Shown: positions 7,887 through 18,005, counted from the first letter of the stretch. The stretch: DNA of 64,000 nt from Geothermobacter ehrlichii (GCF_008124615.1 NZ_VNIB01000016.1:1-64000); one strand, 5' to 3'. Numbers and translations are program-made. The notes: generated by a model from the sequence alone, not told the origin.

Positions 7887-8657
7887 TCATTCACCTCCCT
7901 TGTGCTGCTGCTCATCCGGTGCATCGATCTTCTTCGGCCCGACGGTGACATAGTGCAGGGCGGCGGCGCCAAGGGCGCCCCAGAAACCGAGGATGCCGAG
8001 TGGTTTGACGACGTCCTTCCAGAAGAAGATCGACGCCGGAATGGCCGGATTCTTCGGCAGCCGGTAGGTTCCCGGCTCGTCATCGAGGACATAGAGCACC
8101 CCGAGTCCGCCGAGATCTTTCTCGCCGTAGAGTTTTTTGCCGGCGGCCCTGGCTTCGGCGATCAGCTGATCCCGGTCTCCGAACTGCAGGGTCTTGGTGG
8201 GACAGGCCTTGACGCAAGCCGGCAACAATCCGTTCTGCACCCGGTCGCTGCAGCCATGACACTTGGTCACCTTCCGTCTCGCATCGTAACGCGGCACATC
8301 GAAGGGACAGCCGTTGACGCAATAGTGGCACTCGATGCACTTGTCCCGATTGTAGGCGACCAGGCCCTCCCTGGTGTGATAGAGGGCGCCGGCAGAAGGA
8401 CAGACCTTGACGCAGCCGGCATCGGCGCAGTGCAGGCAGCGCCGGTTGATGAACAGCCAGCGCAGATCTTCTCCCCTGTCCTGTTCGATGAAGTGAATCT
8501 GGTTGTAGAGCATCGGCGTCAGATCCGGCGGATTCTCATAGCTTCCCCGGTTGACCGTGGAATCGGCCTCGAGCTTGTTCCACTGCTTGCAGGCGACCTG
8601 GCAGCTGCGGCAGGCGGTGCAACGGGTGGTATCGACCAAAAAGGCTTTTCTTTTCAT
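7887..8657 (-). CDS. fdnH: Formate dehydrogenase, iron-sulfur beta subunit
   Basis: 256 residues with four [4Fe-4S] ferredoxin-type Cys clusters (CTACRSCQVACK, CLHCADAGCVKVCP, CIECHYCVNGCP, CHGC...CVKACP). A single hydrophobic segment near residue 230 (ILGFWGALGAAALHYVTVG) matches the C-terminal anchor of FdnH. It carries electrons from the catalytic subunit to the heme b subunit. GGAGG is 5 nt from the ATG, and the gene starts 13 nt after fdnG. Confidence 0.94.
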   Translation of the reverse strand: MKRKAFLVDTTRCTACRSCQVACKQWNKLEADSTVNRGSYENPPDLTPMLYNQIHFIEQDRGEDLRWLFINRRCLHCADAGCVKVCPSAGALYHTREGLVAYNRDKCIECHYCVNGCPFDVPRYDARRKVTKCHGCSDRVQNGLLPACVKACPTKTLQFGDRDQLIAEARAAGKKLYGEKDLGGLGVLYVLDDEPGTYRLPKNPAIPASIFFWKDVVKPLGILGFWGALGAAALHYVTVGPKKIDAPDEQQHKGGE

Positions 8658-8670
8658 GATGTCCTCCCCC

Positions 8671-11600
8671 CTAGCCCAGCTTCTCGACGTTGACCATGAA
8701 CGCCTTGGTTTCCGGGATCATGGTATTGGCGTCGCCGATCGTCGGCGTCAGCAGGTTGGCGCTGTCGCCTGCATTCGGCGTGCTCCAGCCGAAGCACCAG
8801 GGCAGACCGACCTGGTGGATGGTCTTCCCCCGGATCCTGAAGGGACGGAACCGCCTGGTGACGATGGCGATCGCCTCGACGCTGCCCCGCCCCGAGCTGA
8901 CCCTGACCTTTTCACCATCTCCTATACCGCGTTCCCTGGCCAGCTCCGGACTCAATTCGACGAACAGCTGCGGTTGCATCTCCAGCAGCCAGGGGGTATT
9001 GCGGGACATGACCCCGGTCTGCCAGTGCTCGGTGACCCGGTAGGTGGTGGCAACGAAGGGATAGCGCTTGTCGGAAGTGTAAAAGACGTCTTCCGGCAGC
9101 CTGTCCTTCCCCTCGTGAAACAGTTTCATGGCCGGATTGTTCCTGGTACCGGACAGAGGGTTCGCTTCGATCGGACTCTCCAGCGGTTCATAGTGTTCGG
9201 GGAAGGGACCCTCCTTCATCTTGGCGCCGAAAATCGAGGCCACACCGTCCGGCAGCATGATGAATGACTTCTTCGAACCGGGCTGAGAGAGCGGTTTCCA
9301 GCCGCCATCGGGAACATCTCCCTCCCACCGGGTACCGGTCCACCAGATGACCGGCCGCTTTCTGTCCCACGGCACCCCGTCAGCATTGACCGAAGCCCGG
9401 TTGTAGAGAATACGCCGGTTGACCGGCCAGCACCAGGCCCACTCGGGGTAGAGGCCGATGCCACTCGGATCCCTGTGGCTGCGCCGGGCCATGTTGTTGC
9501 CGTTGCCGTTGTAGCTCTGGCAGTAGAGCCAGTTGCCCGACGAGGTGGAGCCGTCATCCTGCAGATAGGCGAAGGAGGGTACCAGGTCTCCCTTCTTGAA
9601 GGATTTGCCCTTGACCACCTTGTCGCGGAGGAAGTAGCCGTTGATCTCCCTGGCCACGGCATGGATGTCGATCTTGCGCACCCGGCCGTCCGGCATCCTG
9701 AAACCGTAATTCCAGCTCAGTTTCAGGATCGGGTCGGGAAAAGCGCCTCCTTCGGCGGCATAGCGCTGCCGGACCCGGAAATAGAGTTCGTTCATTATCT
9801 CCGAATCGTGACGGCTGTCGCCAAGGGGCTCCACCGCCTGGTAGCGCCATTGCGCCCAGCGACCCGAGTTGGTAACGCTGCCTTCCTTTTCGAACGACGC
9901 GGCAACCGGCAGGAAGAAGACCTCGGTGTCGATCCTGGCCGGGTCCATGCCCGGCCCCTTCCAGAAGGAGGCGGTCTCGTTGTCGAACAGGTTGACCACC
10001 ACCATCCAGTCGAGCCTGGCCAGCGCCCGGCGCACCTTGTTGGCATTACTGCCAGAACAGGCCGGATTCTGCCCCCAGGCGAAAAAGCCCTTGATCTGAC
10101 CGCGAATCATCCGGTCGAAAAGCATCAGCCAGGAGGCGTTCTGGCCGTCGTCCAGCTTCGGCAGCAGCTGGTAGCCGAACTCGTCCGCCGCCGTCAGGCT
10201 GGTATCGAAATGCGCCCGCAGCAGCGAGGTGATGTACTTGCCGCGGTTGCCCCACCAGTTGGCGCTTTGCGGATCGCCGGTGGTCGGCGTCGTTTTGGCG
10301 ATGTAGGTGGCCAGGTCCTTCAGGCTCGCCTTCGGCGTCGGCAGGTATCCGGGAAGGATGTGAAACAGCAGGCAGTGGTCGGTCGACCCCTGCACGTTCG
10401 ATTCGCCACGCAGGGCGTTGACCCCGCCGCCGGCGACACCGATATTGCCGAGCAGCAGCTGGATGATGGCCATGGTGCGGATGTTCTGGGTACCGACGGT
10501 GTGCTGGGTCCAGCCCATGGCGTACATGATGGTCGCCGCCCGTCCCGGCCTGCCGGTGGAGCCGTAGATCCTGTAGATCTGTTCGAGTTTTTTCACCGGG
10601 GTGCCGGTGATGTCGGAAACGACCTCGAGGGTGTAGCGCGAGAAATGCTTCTTCAGCAACTGGAAGACACAGTTCGGGTCCTCCATCTCCGGGTCGGTTC
10701 GGGGCACGCCGTTCTCGTCACGCTGGAAACCCCAGGTCGACTTGTCGTAGCTGCGGGTCTCGGCATTGTAACCGGAGAACAGGCCGTCCAGCTCCCCGGG
10801 CATCCTGAAACGCGGATCGACCAGGAAGGTCGCGTTGGTGTGCAGCCGCAGGTACTCCCGGTGATACAGCCCGTTTTCCAGGATGTAATTGATCATGCCG
10901 CCGAGAAAGGCGATGTCGGTGCCGCTGCGCAACGGCGCGTAGACATCGGCCCGGGCGCTGGTGCGGGTGAAGCGCGGATCGACGCTCAGAAGCTTGGCGC
11001 CGCGTTCCCTGGCCTCGAGAACGTAACGGAAGGAAATCGGATGATTTTCTGCAGCATTCGAGCCCATCACCAGGATGACATCCGAGTTGCGGATATCGAT
11101 CCAGTGATTGGTCATGGCACCGCGACCGAACGAGGTTGCCAGACTGGCAACCGTGGCGGAGTGTCATATTCGAGCCTGGTGTTCGATGTAGACCAGTCCC
11201 CAGCTGCGCAGCAGCTTCTGCAGCAGATAACATTCCTCGTTGTCGAGGGCGGCACTGCCGACCGAGGCGATGGCGTCGGTACGGTTGACCACCTGCCCCC
11301 TGGTGTTTTTCTCCATGAAAGTCGCATCCCGGGTCGCCTTGATGCGGTCGGCGATCTGGTCGAGCGCCCAGTCCCAGGAAACCACTTTCCACTCCTTCGC
11401 TCCCCGGGCGCGGTACATCGGCACCGTGATGCGCTTCTCGTTGTGACGCAGCTGATAGATCGAAGCCCCCTTGCTGCACAGGGTACCGCGGTTGATCGGG
11501 TGATCGGGATCACCCTCGATGTTGATCACCTCGCCCCCACGGGCATGAACGATCAGGCCGCAGCCGACCGCGCAATAGGGACAGATGGTCGTCGTTTCCC

Positions 11601-11721
11601 TGGCATACTGGATCGCCAGGGGACGGGCTTCGGCTTCCGCCGCCTTCAGACCTACACCGAGCACCGAGCCGGCTATCGCTCCGCCTGAAAACTTCAGAAA
11701 GCTTCGTCTGTTCAGTTGCAT
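8671..11721 (-). CDS. fdnG: Selenocysteine-containing formate dehydrogenase catalytic subunit
   Basis: About 1016 residues, read through one in-frame TGA (11166-11164) as selenocysteine. The context NHQARI-U-H around it, continuing SATVASLATSFGRGAMTNHW, matches the E. coli FdnG active site (NQARV-U-HGPTVASLA). The N-terminus is a Tat signal (NRRSFLKFSGG) and is followed by the [4Fe-4S] motif CPYCAVGC. The enzyme oxidises formate at a Mo/W bis-MGD centre on the periplasmic side. ATG 11721 is 9 nt from GGAGG; ATG 11727 is only 3 nt away. Conceptual translation without recoding splits the gene at 11164, which is not a frameshift because both sides are in one frame. The U residue is number 186. 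Confidence 0.96.
11134..11152 (-). promoter_or_regulatory. SECIS hairpin for selenocysteine insertion
   Basis: On the mRNA a near-perfect hairpin GGUUGCCA-GUC-UGGCAACC begins 11 nt after the UGA. This is the spacing bacterial SelB requires, and the apical AGUCU resembles the AGUCU/GGUCU loops of E. coli fdnG and fdhF. It lies inside the coding sequence. Confidence 0.88.
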
Positions 11722-11833
11722 GATCATTGACCTCCTCTACGCTGGACACATGCCCCGGAATCCGGCTCTCCGGAACCGGTCGGGACCAGGTTCAAAAACA
11801 ATTACGGCAAAAAGCATGCAGAACTGACGAAGC

Positions 11834-11848
11834 GCAATTTATATACCA
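11834..11848 (-). promoter_or_regulatory. Sigma-54 promoter of the fdnGHI-fdhE-mobA operon
   Basis: Minus-strand TGGTATATAAATTGC has the obligatory GG-N10-GC (-24/-12) with TTGC at -12. Transcription would start near 11822, about 100 nt before fdnG. The divergent neighbour is a sigma-54 activator, which supports this reading. Confidence 0.65.
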
Positions 11849-11898
11849 GTGTTTTTCTTCTGGCCGTGGTTTTCATCAATATCGGCAAGTTAGACCTC

Positions 11899-11919
11899 AT
11901 TTCGTCAACATGGCGAAAT
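11899..11919. promoter_or_regulatory. Inverted repeat, possible activator site (UAS)
   Basis: ATTTCG, 9 nt, CGAAAT: a perfect 6+6 dyad centred about 60 bp upstream of the -24 element of the fdnG promoter and in the intergenic region shared with the sigma-54 activator gene. The position suits an enhancer-type binding site. A second dyad centred on CGGTACCG lies near 11957-11964. Confidence 0.4.
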
Positions 11920-12028
11920 TTAACGCCCCTTCTGAGGTTGTATATATTTTACCAATGCGGTACCGTTGATGGGTAAAAAGTATACAGGCACAAATCTCTT
12001 CCTCCCCTTTAAAACAATGGACCGAAAC

Positions 12029-13396
12029 ATGCACGGACGGATCTATATCTGCGACGACGAAGTCGGCATGCTGCGCTATCTGAAAAAGATGCTGGCGGGC
12101 TGGGGCGCCGAGGTAAAGACCTTTGAATGCCCGCTGACCATGCTCCAAGCGTTGCGGGGAAACGGCCCGGCCGCCGATCTGCTGCTGCTGGACATCAGGA
12201 TGGCAGAAATGGACGGGCTGGAAACACTGCGCCAGGTTCGCAGCCTCCTTCCGGAGCTGCCGGTCATCATGATGACCGGACACGGCAGCATCGAGTCGGC
12301 GGTCGAGGCGATGAAACTCGGCGCCCAGAACTACCTGACCAAACCCTTTCCCCAGGAACAGCTGCGCGCCGTCATCGAACAGTCACTGCAGCGCAGGAAA
12401 CTGCTGGAAGAAAACCGCAACCTGAAACAGAAGCTGAACCGGGAATCGGGACAGCAGGAAGTCGTTTTCAAAAGTGCCCTCTTCGCCGAAATCTACGATC
12501 TCGCCATGCGGGTCACCGGTGTCGATTCCCCGCTGCTGATCCTGGGGGAAAGCGGCTGCGGCAAGGAACTCGTCGCCAGGGACGTCCATCGGCACAGTCC
12601 GCGCAGCAACGCTCCCTTTCTCGCCATCAACTGCGCCGCCCTGACCGAACCCCTGCTCGAAAGCCAGCTCTTCGGCCATGTCAGGGGGGCCTTTACCGGC
12701 GCGCTGCAAAATCGGCAGGGTCTGCTGGCCGCGGCCGAGGGAGGCACCCTGTTTCTCGACGAAATAGGCGAACTGAGTCCGGCACTGCAAGCCAAGCTGC
12801 TGAGGGTACTGCAGCAGGGAGAGTATCTGCCGGTCGGCTCCACCCGACCCAGACACGCCGATGTCCGCTTCATGGCCGCCACCAACAGAAACCTGGAGGA
12901 GGAAGTCGCGGCCGGGCGTTTCCGTGAAGATCTCTATTACCGGCTCAACGTCATCACCCTCGAACTGCCTCCCCTGAGACGTCGCCCGGAAGACATACCT
13001 CCCCTGGTCGAACACTTTCTCGCCAAGGTCGCCGAACGGCTGGGGCAACCGCGCAAACGGGCCGACAGGGAGTTTCTCACCTGCCTGCACCGCTACGGCT
13101 GGCCCGGCAACGTCCGGGAGCTGGAAAACGTCATCGAACGCAGCGTCGTCCTGGCGCGCGGCGACACCCTGACTCCCGACCTGTTGCCGGCGAAAATCAG
13201 ACACGCAGAGGTGCCTCCGGAAGCGCCCTTCCTCGAATCCTACACCCTGCGCGACGCTGAAAAACTCCAGATCAGCCGGGCGCTGGACAAGACCGGCTGG
13301 AACAAGAGCCGCGCCGCCGAACTGCTCGGCATCACCCGCAAGACCCTCGACAAGAAAATTCGCGACTTTCAGCTCGCCCCGGAGAAACCCCGTTGA
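12029..13396 (+). CDS. Sigma-54-dependent response regulator (NtrC family)
   Basis: 455 residues from ATG 12029. The receiver domain (1-120) has the acidic pocket CDDE, phospho-acceptor Asp near residue 55 in LLLLDIRM and Lys in LTKPF. The AAA+ domain (about 145-380) has Walker A GESGCGKE, the sigma-54-contacting GAFTGA loop and Walker B GGTLFLDEIGEL. A Fis-type helix-turn-helix (NKSRAAELLGITRKTLDKKI) ends the protein. Upstream ATGs at 11966 and 12017 are in frame but lack a ribosome site; 12029 has a weak GGA at 7 nt and gives a normal receiver N-terminus. Divergent from fdnG, whose promoter has sigma-54 form, so it probably activates that operon. It overlaps the next gene by 4 nt. Confidence 0.92.
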   Translation: MHGRIYICDDEVGMLRYLKKMLAGWGAEVKTFECPLTMLQALRGNGPAADLLLLDIRMAEMDGLETLRQVRSLLPELPVIMMTGHGSIESAVEAMKLGAQNYLTKPFPQEQLRAVIEQSLQRRKLLEENRNLKQKLNRESGQQEVVFKSALFAEIYDLAMRVTGVDSPLLILGESGCGKELVARDVHRHSPRSNAPFLAINCAALTEPLLESQLFGHVRGAFTGALQNRQGLLAAAEGGTLFLDEIGELSPALQAKLLRVLQQGEYLPVGSTRPRHADVRFMAATNRNLEEEVAAGRFREDLYYRLNVITLELPPLRRRPEDIPPLVEHFLAKVAERLGQPRKRADREFLTCLHRYGWPGNVRELENVIERSVVLARGDTLTPDLLPAKIRHAEVPPEAPFLESYTLRDAEKLQISRALDKTGWNKSRAAELLGITRKTLDKKIRDFQLAPEKPR

Positions 13397-14607
13397 CAAG
13401 GAGGCAATTCGTTACAGGACTGCTGCTGGGTGGACTGCTGTTTGCCCGTCCGCTTTTGGCGGCGCCCCCCCAGGGAACGGCTGACGAGATCCTGCTCGGC
13501 ATGTCCACCGTCCTGAGCGGGCCGGCCGCCGAACTCGGTGTGGAAATGCGACGCGGCGTTCTGGCCGGACTGGAACGGGCCAACCGCAACGGCGGCATTG
13601 ACGGCCGGCGCCTCCGCCTGATCAGCATGGACGACGGTTATGAACCCGAGCGAACCGCCCCCAACATGCACAAATTGCTGGAGCAGGACAGGGTGCTGGC
13701 GATCATCGGCAACGTCGGCACCCCGACGGCTATTGCGGCGCTGCCCCTGATTCGAAAAAACCAGACGCTCTTTTTTGCTCCCTTCTCCGGCGCCGGCGTT
13801 CTGCGCCACACCCCTCCCGAGCGTTTCGTCATCAACCTGCGGGCCAGTTACGCCGAAGAAATCGATGCCATGGTCCAGGCCCTGGTCGAAAAAGGCGGTG
13901 TGCCCCCCGCCAGGATCGCCTTCTTCACCCAGCGCGACGGTTACGGCGATGCCGGCTATGTCGGCGGCTTCGCGTCTCTGCGCCGCTACGGACTGAAAGA
14001 CGATCAGCAGGTGCTGCACGTCCGTTACCGTCGCAACACCCTGGCAGTCGAGAACGCTCTGGCCGATCTGCTGTTGGCCGAGCCGTCGCCTCGCGCCGTC
14101 ATCCTCGTCGGCACCTACGCTCCCTGCGCCAAGTTCATCCGCCTCGCCCGCCAGGCGGGACTCGACGCCCTGTTTCTCAACGTTTCCTTCGTCGGCAGTG
14201 CCGCCCTGGCCCGCGAACTCGGCGAGGCCGGAAATGGCGTGGTCATAACCCAGGTCGTTCCCCATCCGCAGCAAAGCGCCCTCCCGCTGGTACAGGCCTA
14301 TCGCGAAGACATCAGGAAAATCGAAGGAGCGTCTCCCAGCTTCGTCAGCCTGGAAGGTTACGCAGCCGCCCGGATTCTAGTGGCCGGACTGAAAAAGGCC
14401 GACCGTCCCCTGACCCGCTCTTCGGTCATCGACGGACTTGAACGACTCGGCCGCTTCGACATCGGACTGGGCATCCCCCTGCACATCAGCCCGACCGAAC
14501 ACCAGGCCAGTCACCGCGTATGGCCGACCCGGCTTGAAAACGGACGCATCGTCCCCGCCAGCTGGGAAGAGATCCTTCGCGACCTGCCCACGGAACGCCG
14601 ACCATGA
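13393..14607 (+). CDS. Periplasmic ABC-type amino-acid/ligand-binding protein, LivJ-like
   Basis: 404 residues of periplasmic binding protein family 6 (branched-chain amino acid type), beginning with a twin-arginine-like export signal (MTRRQFVTGLLLGGLLFARP). Opening strand ADEILLGMSTVLSGPAAELG is typical. It starts at a TTG overlapping the stop of the regulator (TTGA), with GGAG 8 nt upstream. No permease or ATPase genes are nearby; it sits between a response regulator and a membrane kinase, so it is more likely a sensor subunit that presents a ligand to the kinase than a transporter part. The ligand is unknown. Confidence 0.85.
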   Translation: MTRRQFVTGLLLGGLLFARPLLAAPPQGTADEILLGMSTVLSGPAAELGVEMRRGVLAGLERANRNGGIDGRRLRLISMDDGYEPERTAPNMHKLLEQDRVLAIIGNVGTPTAIAALPLIRKNQTLFFAPFSGAGVLRHTPPERFVINLRASYAEEIDAMVQALVEKGGVPPARIAFFTQRDGYGDAGYVGGFASLRRYGLKDDQQVLHVRYRRNTLAVENALADLLLAEPSPRAVILVGTYAPCAKFIRLARQAGLDALFLNVSFVGSAALARELGEAGNGVVITQVVPHPQQSALPLVQAYREDIRKIEGASPSFVSLEGYAAARILVAGLKKADRPLTRSSVIDGLERLGRFDIGLGIPLHISPTEHQASHRVWPTRLENGRIVPASWEEILRDLPTERRP

Positions 14608-16967
14608 AACCTCTCAAACCGGGAAGAAAAATCATTCTGCTGGTCTGGGTGCTGGTCATGATCGGCCTGTTCGTCGGCGTCGTCACCAACGGACTGATCG
14701 GCTGGACCCTGCACGACCTCAACCAGGAGCGGTTGCGCCTGGTCGCCCAGGAGCGACGGCTGACCCGCGGCGCGGAACAGCTCCGGCGCCTCAGCCGCCA
14801 GGCACAGTCGGCCCTGGGAAGCCTTCTTCAGCTCGACCTCGGTCCCATCACCGTTCCCTTTCCGGACCGAGAGCTCGAACAGCTGCGCCAGGAGCTGGAA
14901 AAAACCTCCGGCGTTCCCGACATCGGCAAGGTCAACAACGAACTCGGCCAGCAGATCCACAGCCTGCGCCGCATCTGGCAACAGGCCGTTGCCTGGCGTG
15001 CCGACTACCGGCCGGTCTACCTCGACAGTCACGAGCGAAAAAGCCTGCGACAGGTCCGGCACCTGCTGCAGAAGCTGCGGGCCGACCTGGAAATCTTCGA
15101 GGGACGGCAACGCCTAGCCGAAGCCCGCAAGATCAGACGCTGGCGACAGGCCGACCCTGCAACAGCCGACCTCATCTCGAGAGAACTGCTCGGCTCCGGC
15201 AGCCAGACCTGGCGGCGCAGCCTTGATGCCGTCAATACCGAGCTGGTCGACCTGTCCCGCATGATCGAGATTCTGGCCGGTGAAGACCGGCTGGACCAGC
15301 TTGTCGACCTCAAGGACAACCAGCTCAAACCGAGCCTGGAACGACTCGACCGGGAACTTCGCCGGCTCCGTTCCATCGGCCTGACCGGCACCGGAGAACT
15401 GCCGGCCGACCCGGTCGACAGGATCAACGAGGCACTCTTCGGCAGGGGCTACACCATCTACCGGGAATACCAGACCATTCTCCCCGGCAAGGGTGGTCTC
15501 TACCAGCTGGTTTCCCGCCAGCTCGACCTTATGCAACAACGGGAACAGATCCAGCGGGAAGCAACCCGCGAGCTGCAGCGGCTGGAGTCACTCTACCCTC
15601 CCCTCGCCAGCCTGACCCAGAAGCGCAACCAGGAACTGGCCCGCCAGGCGGAACACAGCCTGGCCAACGGGGCCCTCAACCTGTTCATGCTCAGCCTGCT
15701 GACTCTGGGCGGCTTTCTCGGCCTCGGTTTCCTGATCGTCCGCATGACAAAGGACCAGATCGCTGCCATGACCAGCCTGCGCCGCCAGAACGAGCTGATC
15801 CTCACATCGGCTGGCGAGGGTGTTCTCGGAGTCAACAGCGAAGGACGGATCGTTTTCATCAACCCGTCGGCAGAACGCATGCTCGGGTGGAACAACCAGC
15901 GCCTGACGGGCCGTCACTACAGTGAAATCCTGCCCGGAAAATCCGGAAGGCAGGCAGCCGACCCGATCCGGAACACCCTGAAAAAGGGCGACAGCTACCG
16001 CGGTGACGAGACCGTCTTCCGTCGCCGGGACGACAGTCGCGTGCCGGTGGCCTGTGCCGTAACACCGATGCTCGACGAGAACCGGCAGATCGAGGGCGCC
16101 GTCATCACCTTCATGGACATCAGCGACCGCAAGGCCGCCGAACAGACCCTGCGCCGCTACTACGACCGCCTAGCCGAACAGGAGAAGGCTCTGGCGGAAC
16201 TGAACCGGGATCTGGAACGGAAGGTGGTGGAACGAACCCTGGAACTTGAGGAGAAGAGCCGCCAGCTGATTGCGGCCAAGGAGGAGCTGGCCCACGCTGA
16301 AAAACTCGCCGCCATCGGTTCTCTCGCCGCCGGGGTCGCCCACGAGATCAACAATCCGACGGCCATCATTCGCGGCAATGTCGAAATCCTGCGGGCCCGG
16401 CTGTCGGGCGACAGGGAAACCCTGGACGAAACAGGAGAAATCCTCAGGCAGGTGGAAAGGATATCCCTCATCACAGGAAACCTGCTGGCCTTCGCCCGCA
16501 AACAGAATCTTGCGCTCAGCAACTTCGACCTTCCCTCCCTGCTTGCGGAGATCCTGGACCAGGTCAGCCACCAGGTCCCGACAGAAAACATCGACCTGCA
16601 GCTCTCTCCCGCCCCGGACCTTCCCCCCTGCCGGGGCGACAGGGAACGCCTGCGCCAGGTCTTCACCAACATCATCGTCAACGGCCTCCAGGCCATGCCC
16701 GGCGGCGGCCGCCTGACCATCACCTGCGAACATGACCACCGGGAAACACGGGTGCGGATCCTCGACACCGGGCCCGGCATCCCCGCCGAGATCCGGAAAC
16801 AGATTTTCCATCCCTTCTTTACCACCAAGACCGATGGCACCGGTCTCGGGCTGTCCGTCTCCTACGGCATCGTCCAGGCCCACGGCGGCAGGATTGTCCT
16901 GCAAAGCGAACCGGGCCGGGGCAGCTGCTTTACCGTCAGTCTCCCCCGGCCAATCCGGGACAGCTGA
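14604..16967 (+). CDS. Membrane sensor histidine kinase with PAS domain
   Basis: 787 residues: transmembrane helix about 10-35, a mostly helical periplasmic region about 36-350, second helix about 353-380, PAS domain about 390-510, a coiled-coil linker, HisKA with the H-box AHEINNPTAIIRGN (His near 580) and HATPase_c ending with DTGPGIP and GTGLGLSVSYG. It overlaps the binding-protein gene by 4 nt (ATGA). With the upstream binding protein and sigma-54 regulator it forms a ligand-binding-protein/kinase/activator trio. The PAS domain lacks an obvious heme or flavin signature. Confidence 0.92.
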   Translation: MKPLKPGRKIILLVWVLVMIGLFVGVVTNGLIGWTLHDLNQERLRLVAQERRLTRGAEQLRRLSRQAQSALGSLLQLDLGPITVPFPDRELEQLRQELEKTSGVPDIGKVNNELGQQIHSLRRIWQQAVAWRADYRPVYLDSHERKSLRQVRHLLQKLRADLEIFEGRQRLAEARKIRRWRQADPATADLISRELLGSGSQTWRRSLDAVNTELVDLSRMIEILAGEDRLDQLVDLKDNQLKPSLERLDRELRRLRSIGLTGTGELPADPVDRINEALFGRGYTIYREYQTILPGKGGLYQLVSRQLDLMQQREQIQREATRELQRLESLYPPLASLTQKRNQELARQAEHSLANGALNLFMLSLLTLGGFLGLGFLIVRMTKDQIAAMTSLRRQNELILTSAGEGVLGVNSEGRIVFINPSAERMLGWNNQRLTGRHYSEILPGKSGRQAADPIRNTLKKGDSYRGDETVFRRRDDSRVPVACAVTPMLDENRQIEGAVITFMDISDRKAAEQTLRRYYDRLAEQEKALAELNRDLERKVVERTLELEEKSRQLIAAKEELAHAEKLAAIGSLAAGVAHEINNPTAIIRGNVEILRARLSGDRETLDETGEILRQVERISLITGNLLAFARKQNLALSNFDLPSLLAEILDQVSHQVPTENIDLQLSPAPDLPPCRGDRERLRQVFTNIIVNGLQAMPGGGRLTITCEHDHRETRVRILDTGPGIPAEIRKQIFHPFFTTKTDGTGLGLSVSYGIVQAHGGRIVLQSEPGRGSCFTVSLPRPIRDS

Positions 16968-17153
16968 TCAGCCGGGCAACCCGTTTCACAACCGCTTCAG
17001 CAAATACTGACTTTGATCATCTCCGGCTTGATTTTTCAGTGTTTGGCATTAATTTTAGATTATTGTTTCGTCCCGTCATACCAGGAATGTCTGCCACAAT
17101 CGCGGGACGGTCACTTGCCCTGCCGTATTTGAACTTATGAACAGGAGGTGTCC

Positions 17154-18002
17154 ATGGCTGCATTGAAACGTCTGGCGTCACTGGTTCAGAAGCACAGAGG
17201 CCAGCTCATCAATGACTGGATCGCCCTGCAACAGGACGCCATCGCCAACCAGAAACATCTGATTTCGCAAAGCGACCTGCAACGCGACGCCGAAGATTTC
17301 TTCAACGTCTTCGAAGCCGATCTGGCCGCCGGAGAAGACGTCCCGTCCCTCGGCCAGACGCTCCTCTTTCTTGAGCGTCTGACCAACGACCGCATCGAGC
17401 GCGGCTTCTCCGCCGAGCAGATCACCGCCTCCATCTTTACCCTGAAAAAACCTCTGTTCAGGCTGCTGTCCGAACACCTGGAAGGCAGCCCCGCCGACAT
17501 TCTCGACCTGATCCAGGCCAGCTCCGACCTTCTCGATCGGCTCGGCATGCACGCCGTCACCCGGCTGGTCGACATCAAGGAAAAGCTCATTCGTCAGCAA
17601 CAGGCTGAAATGATGGAGCTTTCCACCCCGACAGTCAAAATCTGGGACGGCATCCTTGCCCTGCCTCTCATCGGCACCCTCGACAGCGCCCGCACCCAGA
17701 GCATCATGGAATCGTTGCTCGACATGATTGTCGCCACCTCCTCCACGGTGGCCATCCTCGACATCACCGGCGTGCCCACCGTCGATACCATGGTGGCCCA
17801 GCACATTCTCAAGACCGTCGCCGCGGCGCGCCTGATGGGAGCCGAATGCCTGATCAGCGGCATCCGACCGCAGATTGCCCAGACCATGGTCCATCTCGGA
17901 GTCGGCTTCCAGGACGTGACCACCAAGGCTACCCTGGCCGAAGCCCTTGCCCATGCCTTTGCCCTGCGCGGGCTGACCGTCCGCAAGCGCGAGCTGGAGT
18001 GA
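17154..18002 (+). CDS. rsbR: RsbR-type stressosome scaffold protein (STAS)
   Basis: 282 residues. The N-terminal 150 resemble the RsbRD-type sensor domain (helical, with NDWI near 20 and LISQSDLQRDAEDFF near 36). The C-terminal STAS domain carries both regulatory phosphosite regions of B. subtilis RsbRA: IGTLDSAR (Ser178 at the T171 position) and VPTVDTMVAQHILK (Thr212 at the T205 position), then LISGIRPQIAQTMVHLGV. AGGAGG lies 5 nt before ATG 17154; the GTG at 17148 overlaps it. First gene of the stressosome cluster. Confidence 0.9.
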   Translation: MAALKRLASLVQKHRGQLINDWIALQQDAIANQKHLISQSDLQRDAEDFFNVFEADLAAGEDVPSLGQTLLFLERLTNDRIERGFSAEQITASIFTLKKPLFRLLSEHLEGSPADILDLIQASSDLLDRLGMHAVTRLVDIKEKLIRQQQAEMMELSTPTVKIWDGILALPLIGTLDSARTQSIMESLLDMIVATSSTVAILDITGVPTVDTMVAQHILKTVAAARLMGAECLISGIRPQIAQTMVHLGVGFQDVTTKATLAEALAHAFALRGLTVRKRELE

Positions 18003-18005
18003 GGC

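Noticed and set aside
11116-11163. Apparent frameshift or gap between two halves of formate dehydrogenase
   Set aside because: The halves are in the same frame, separated only by TGA in a selenocysteine context with a SECIS hairpin.
9475-11688. 737-codon open frame on the plus strand opposite fdnG
   Set aside because: Antisense shadow in high-GC DNA; its product has no domain character and fdnG is certain on the other strand.
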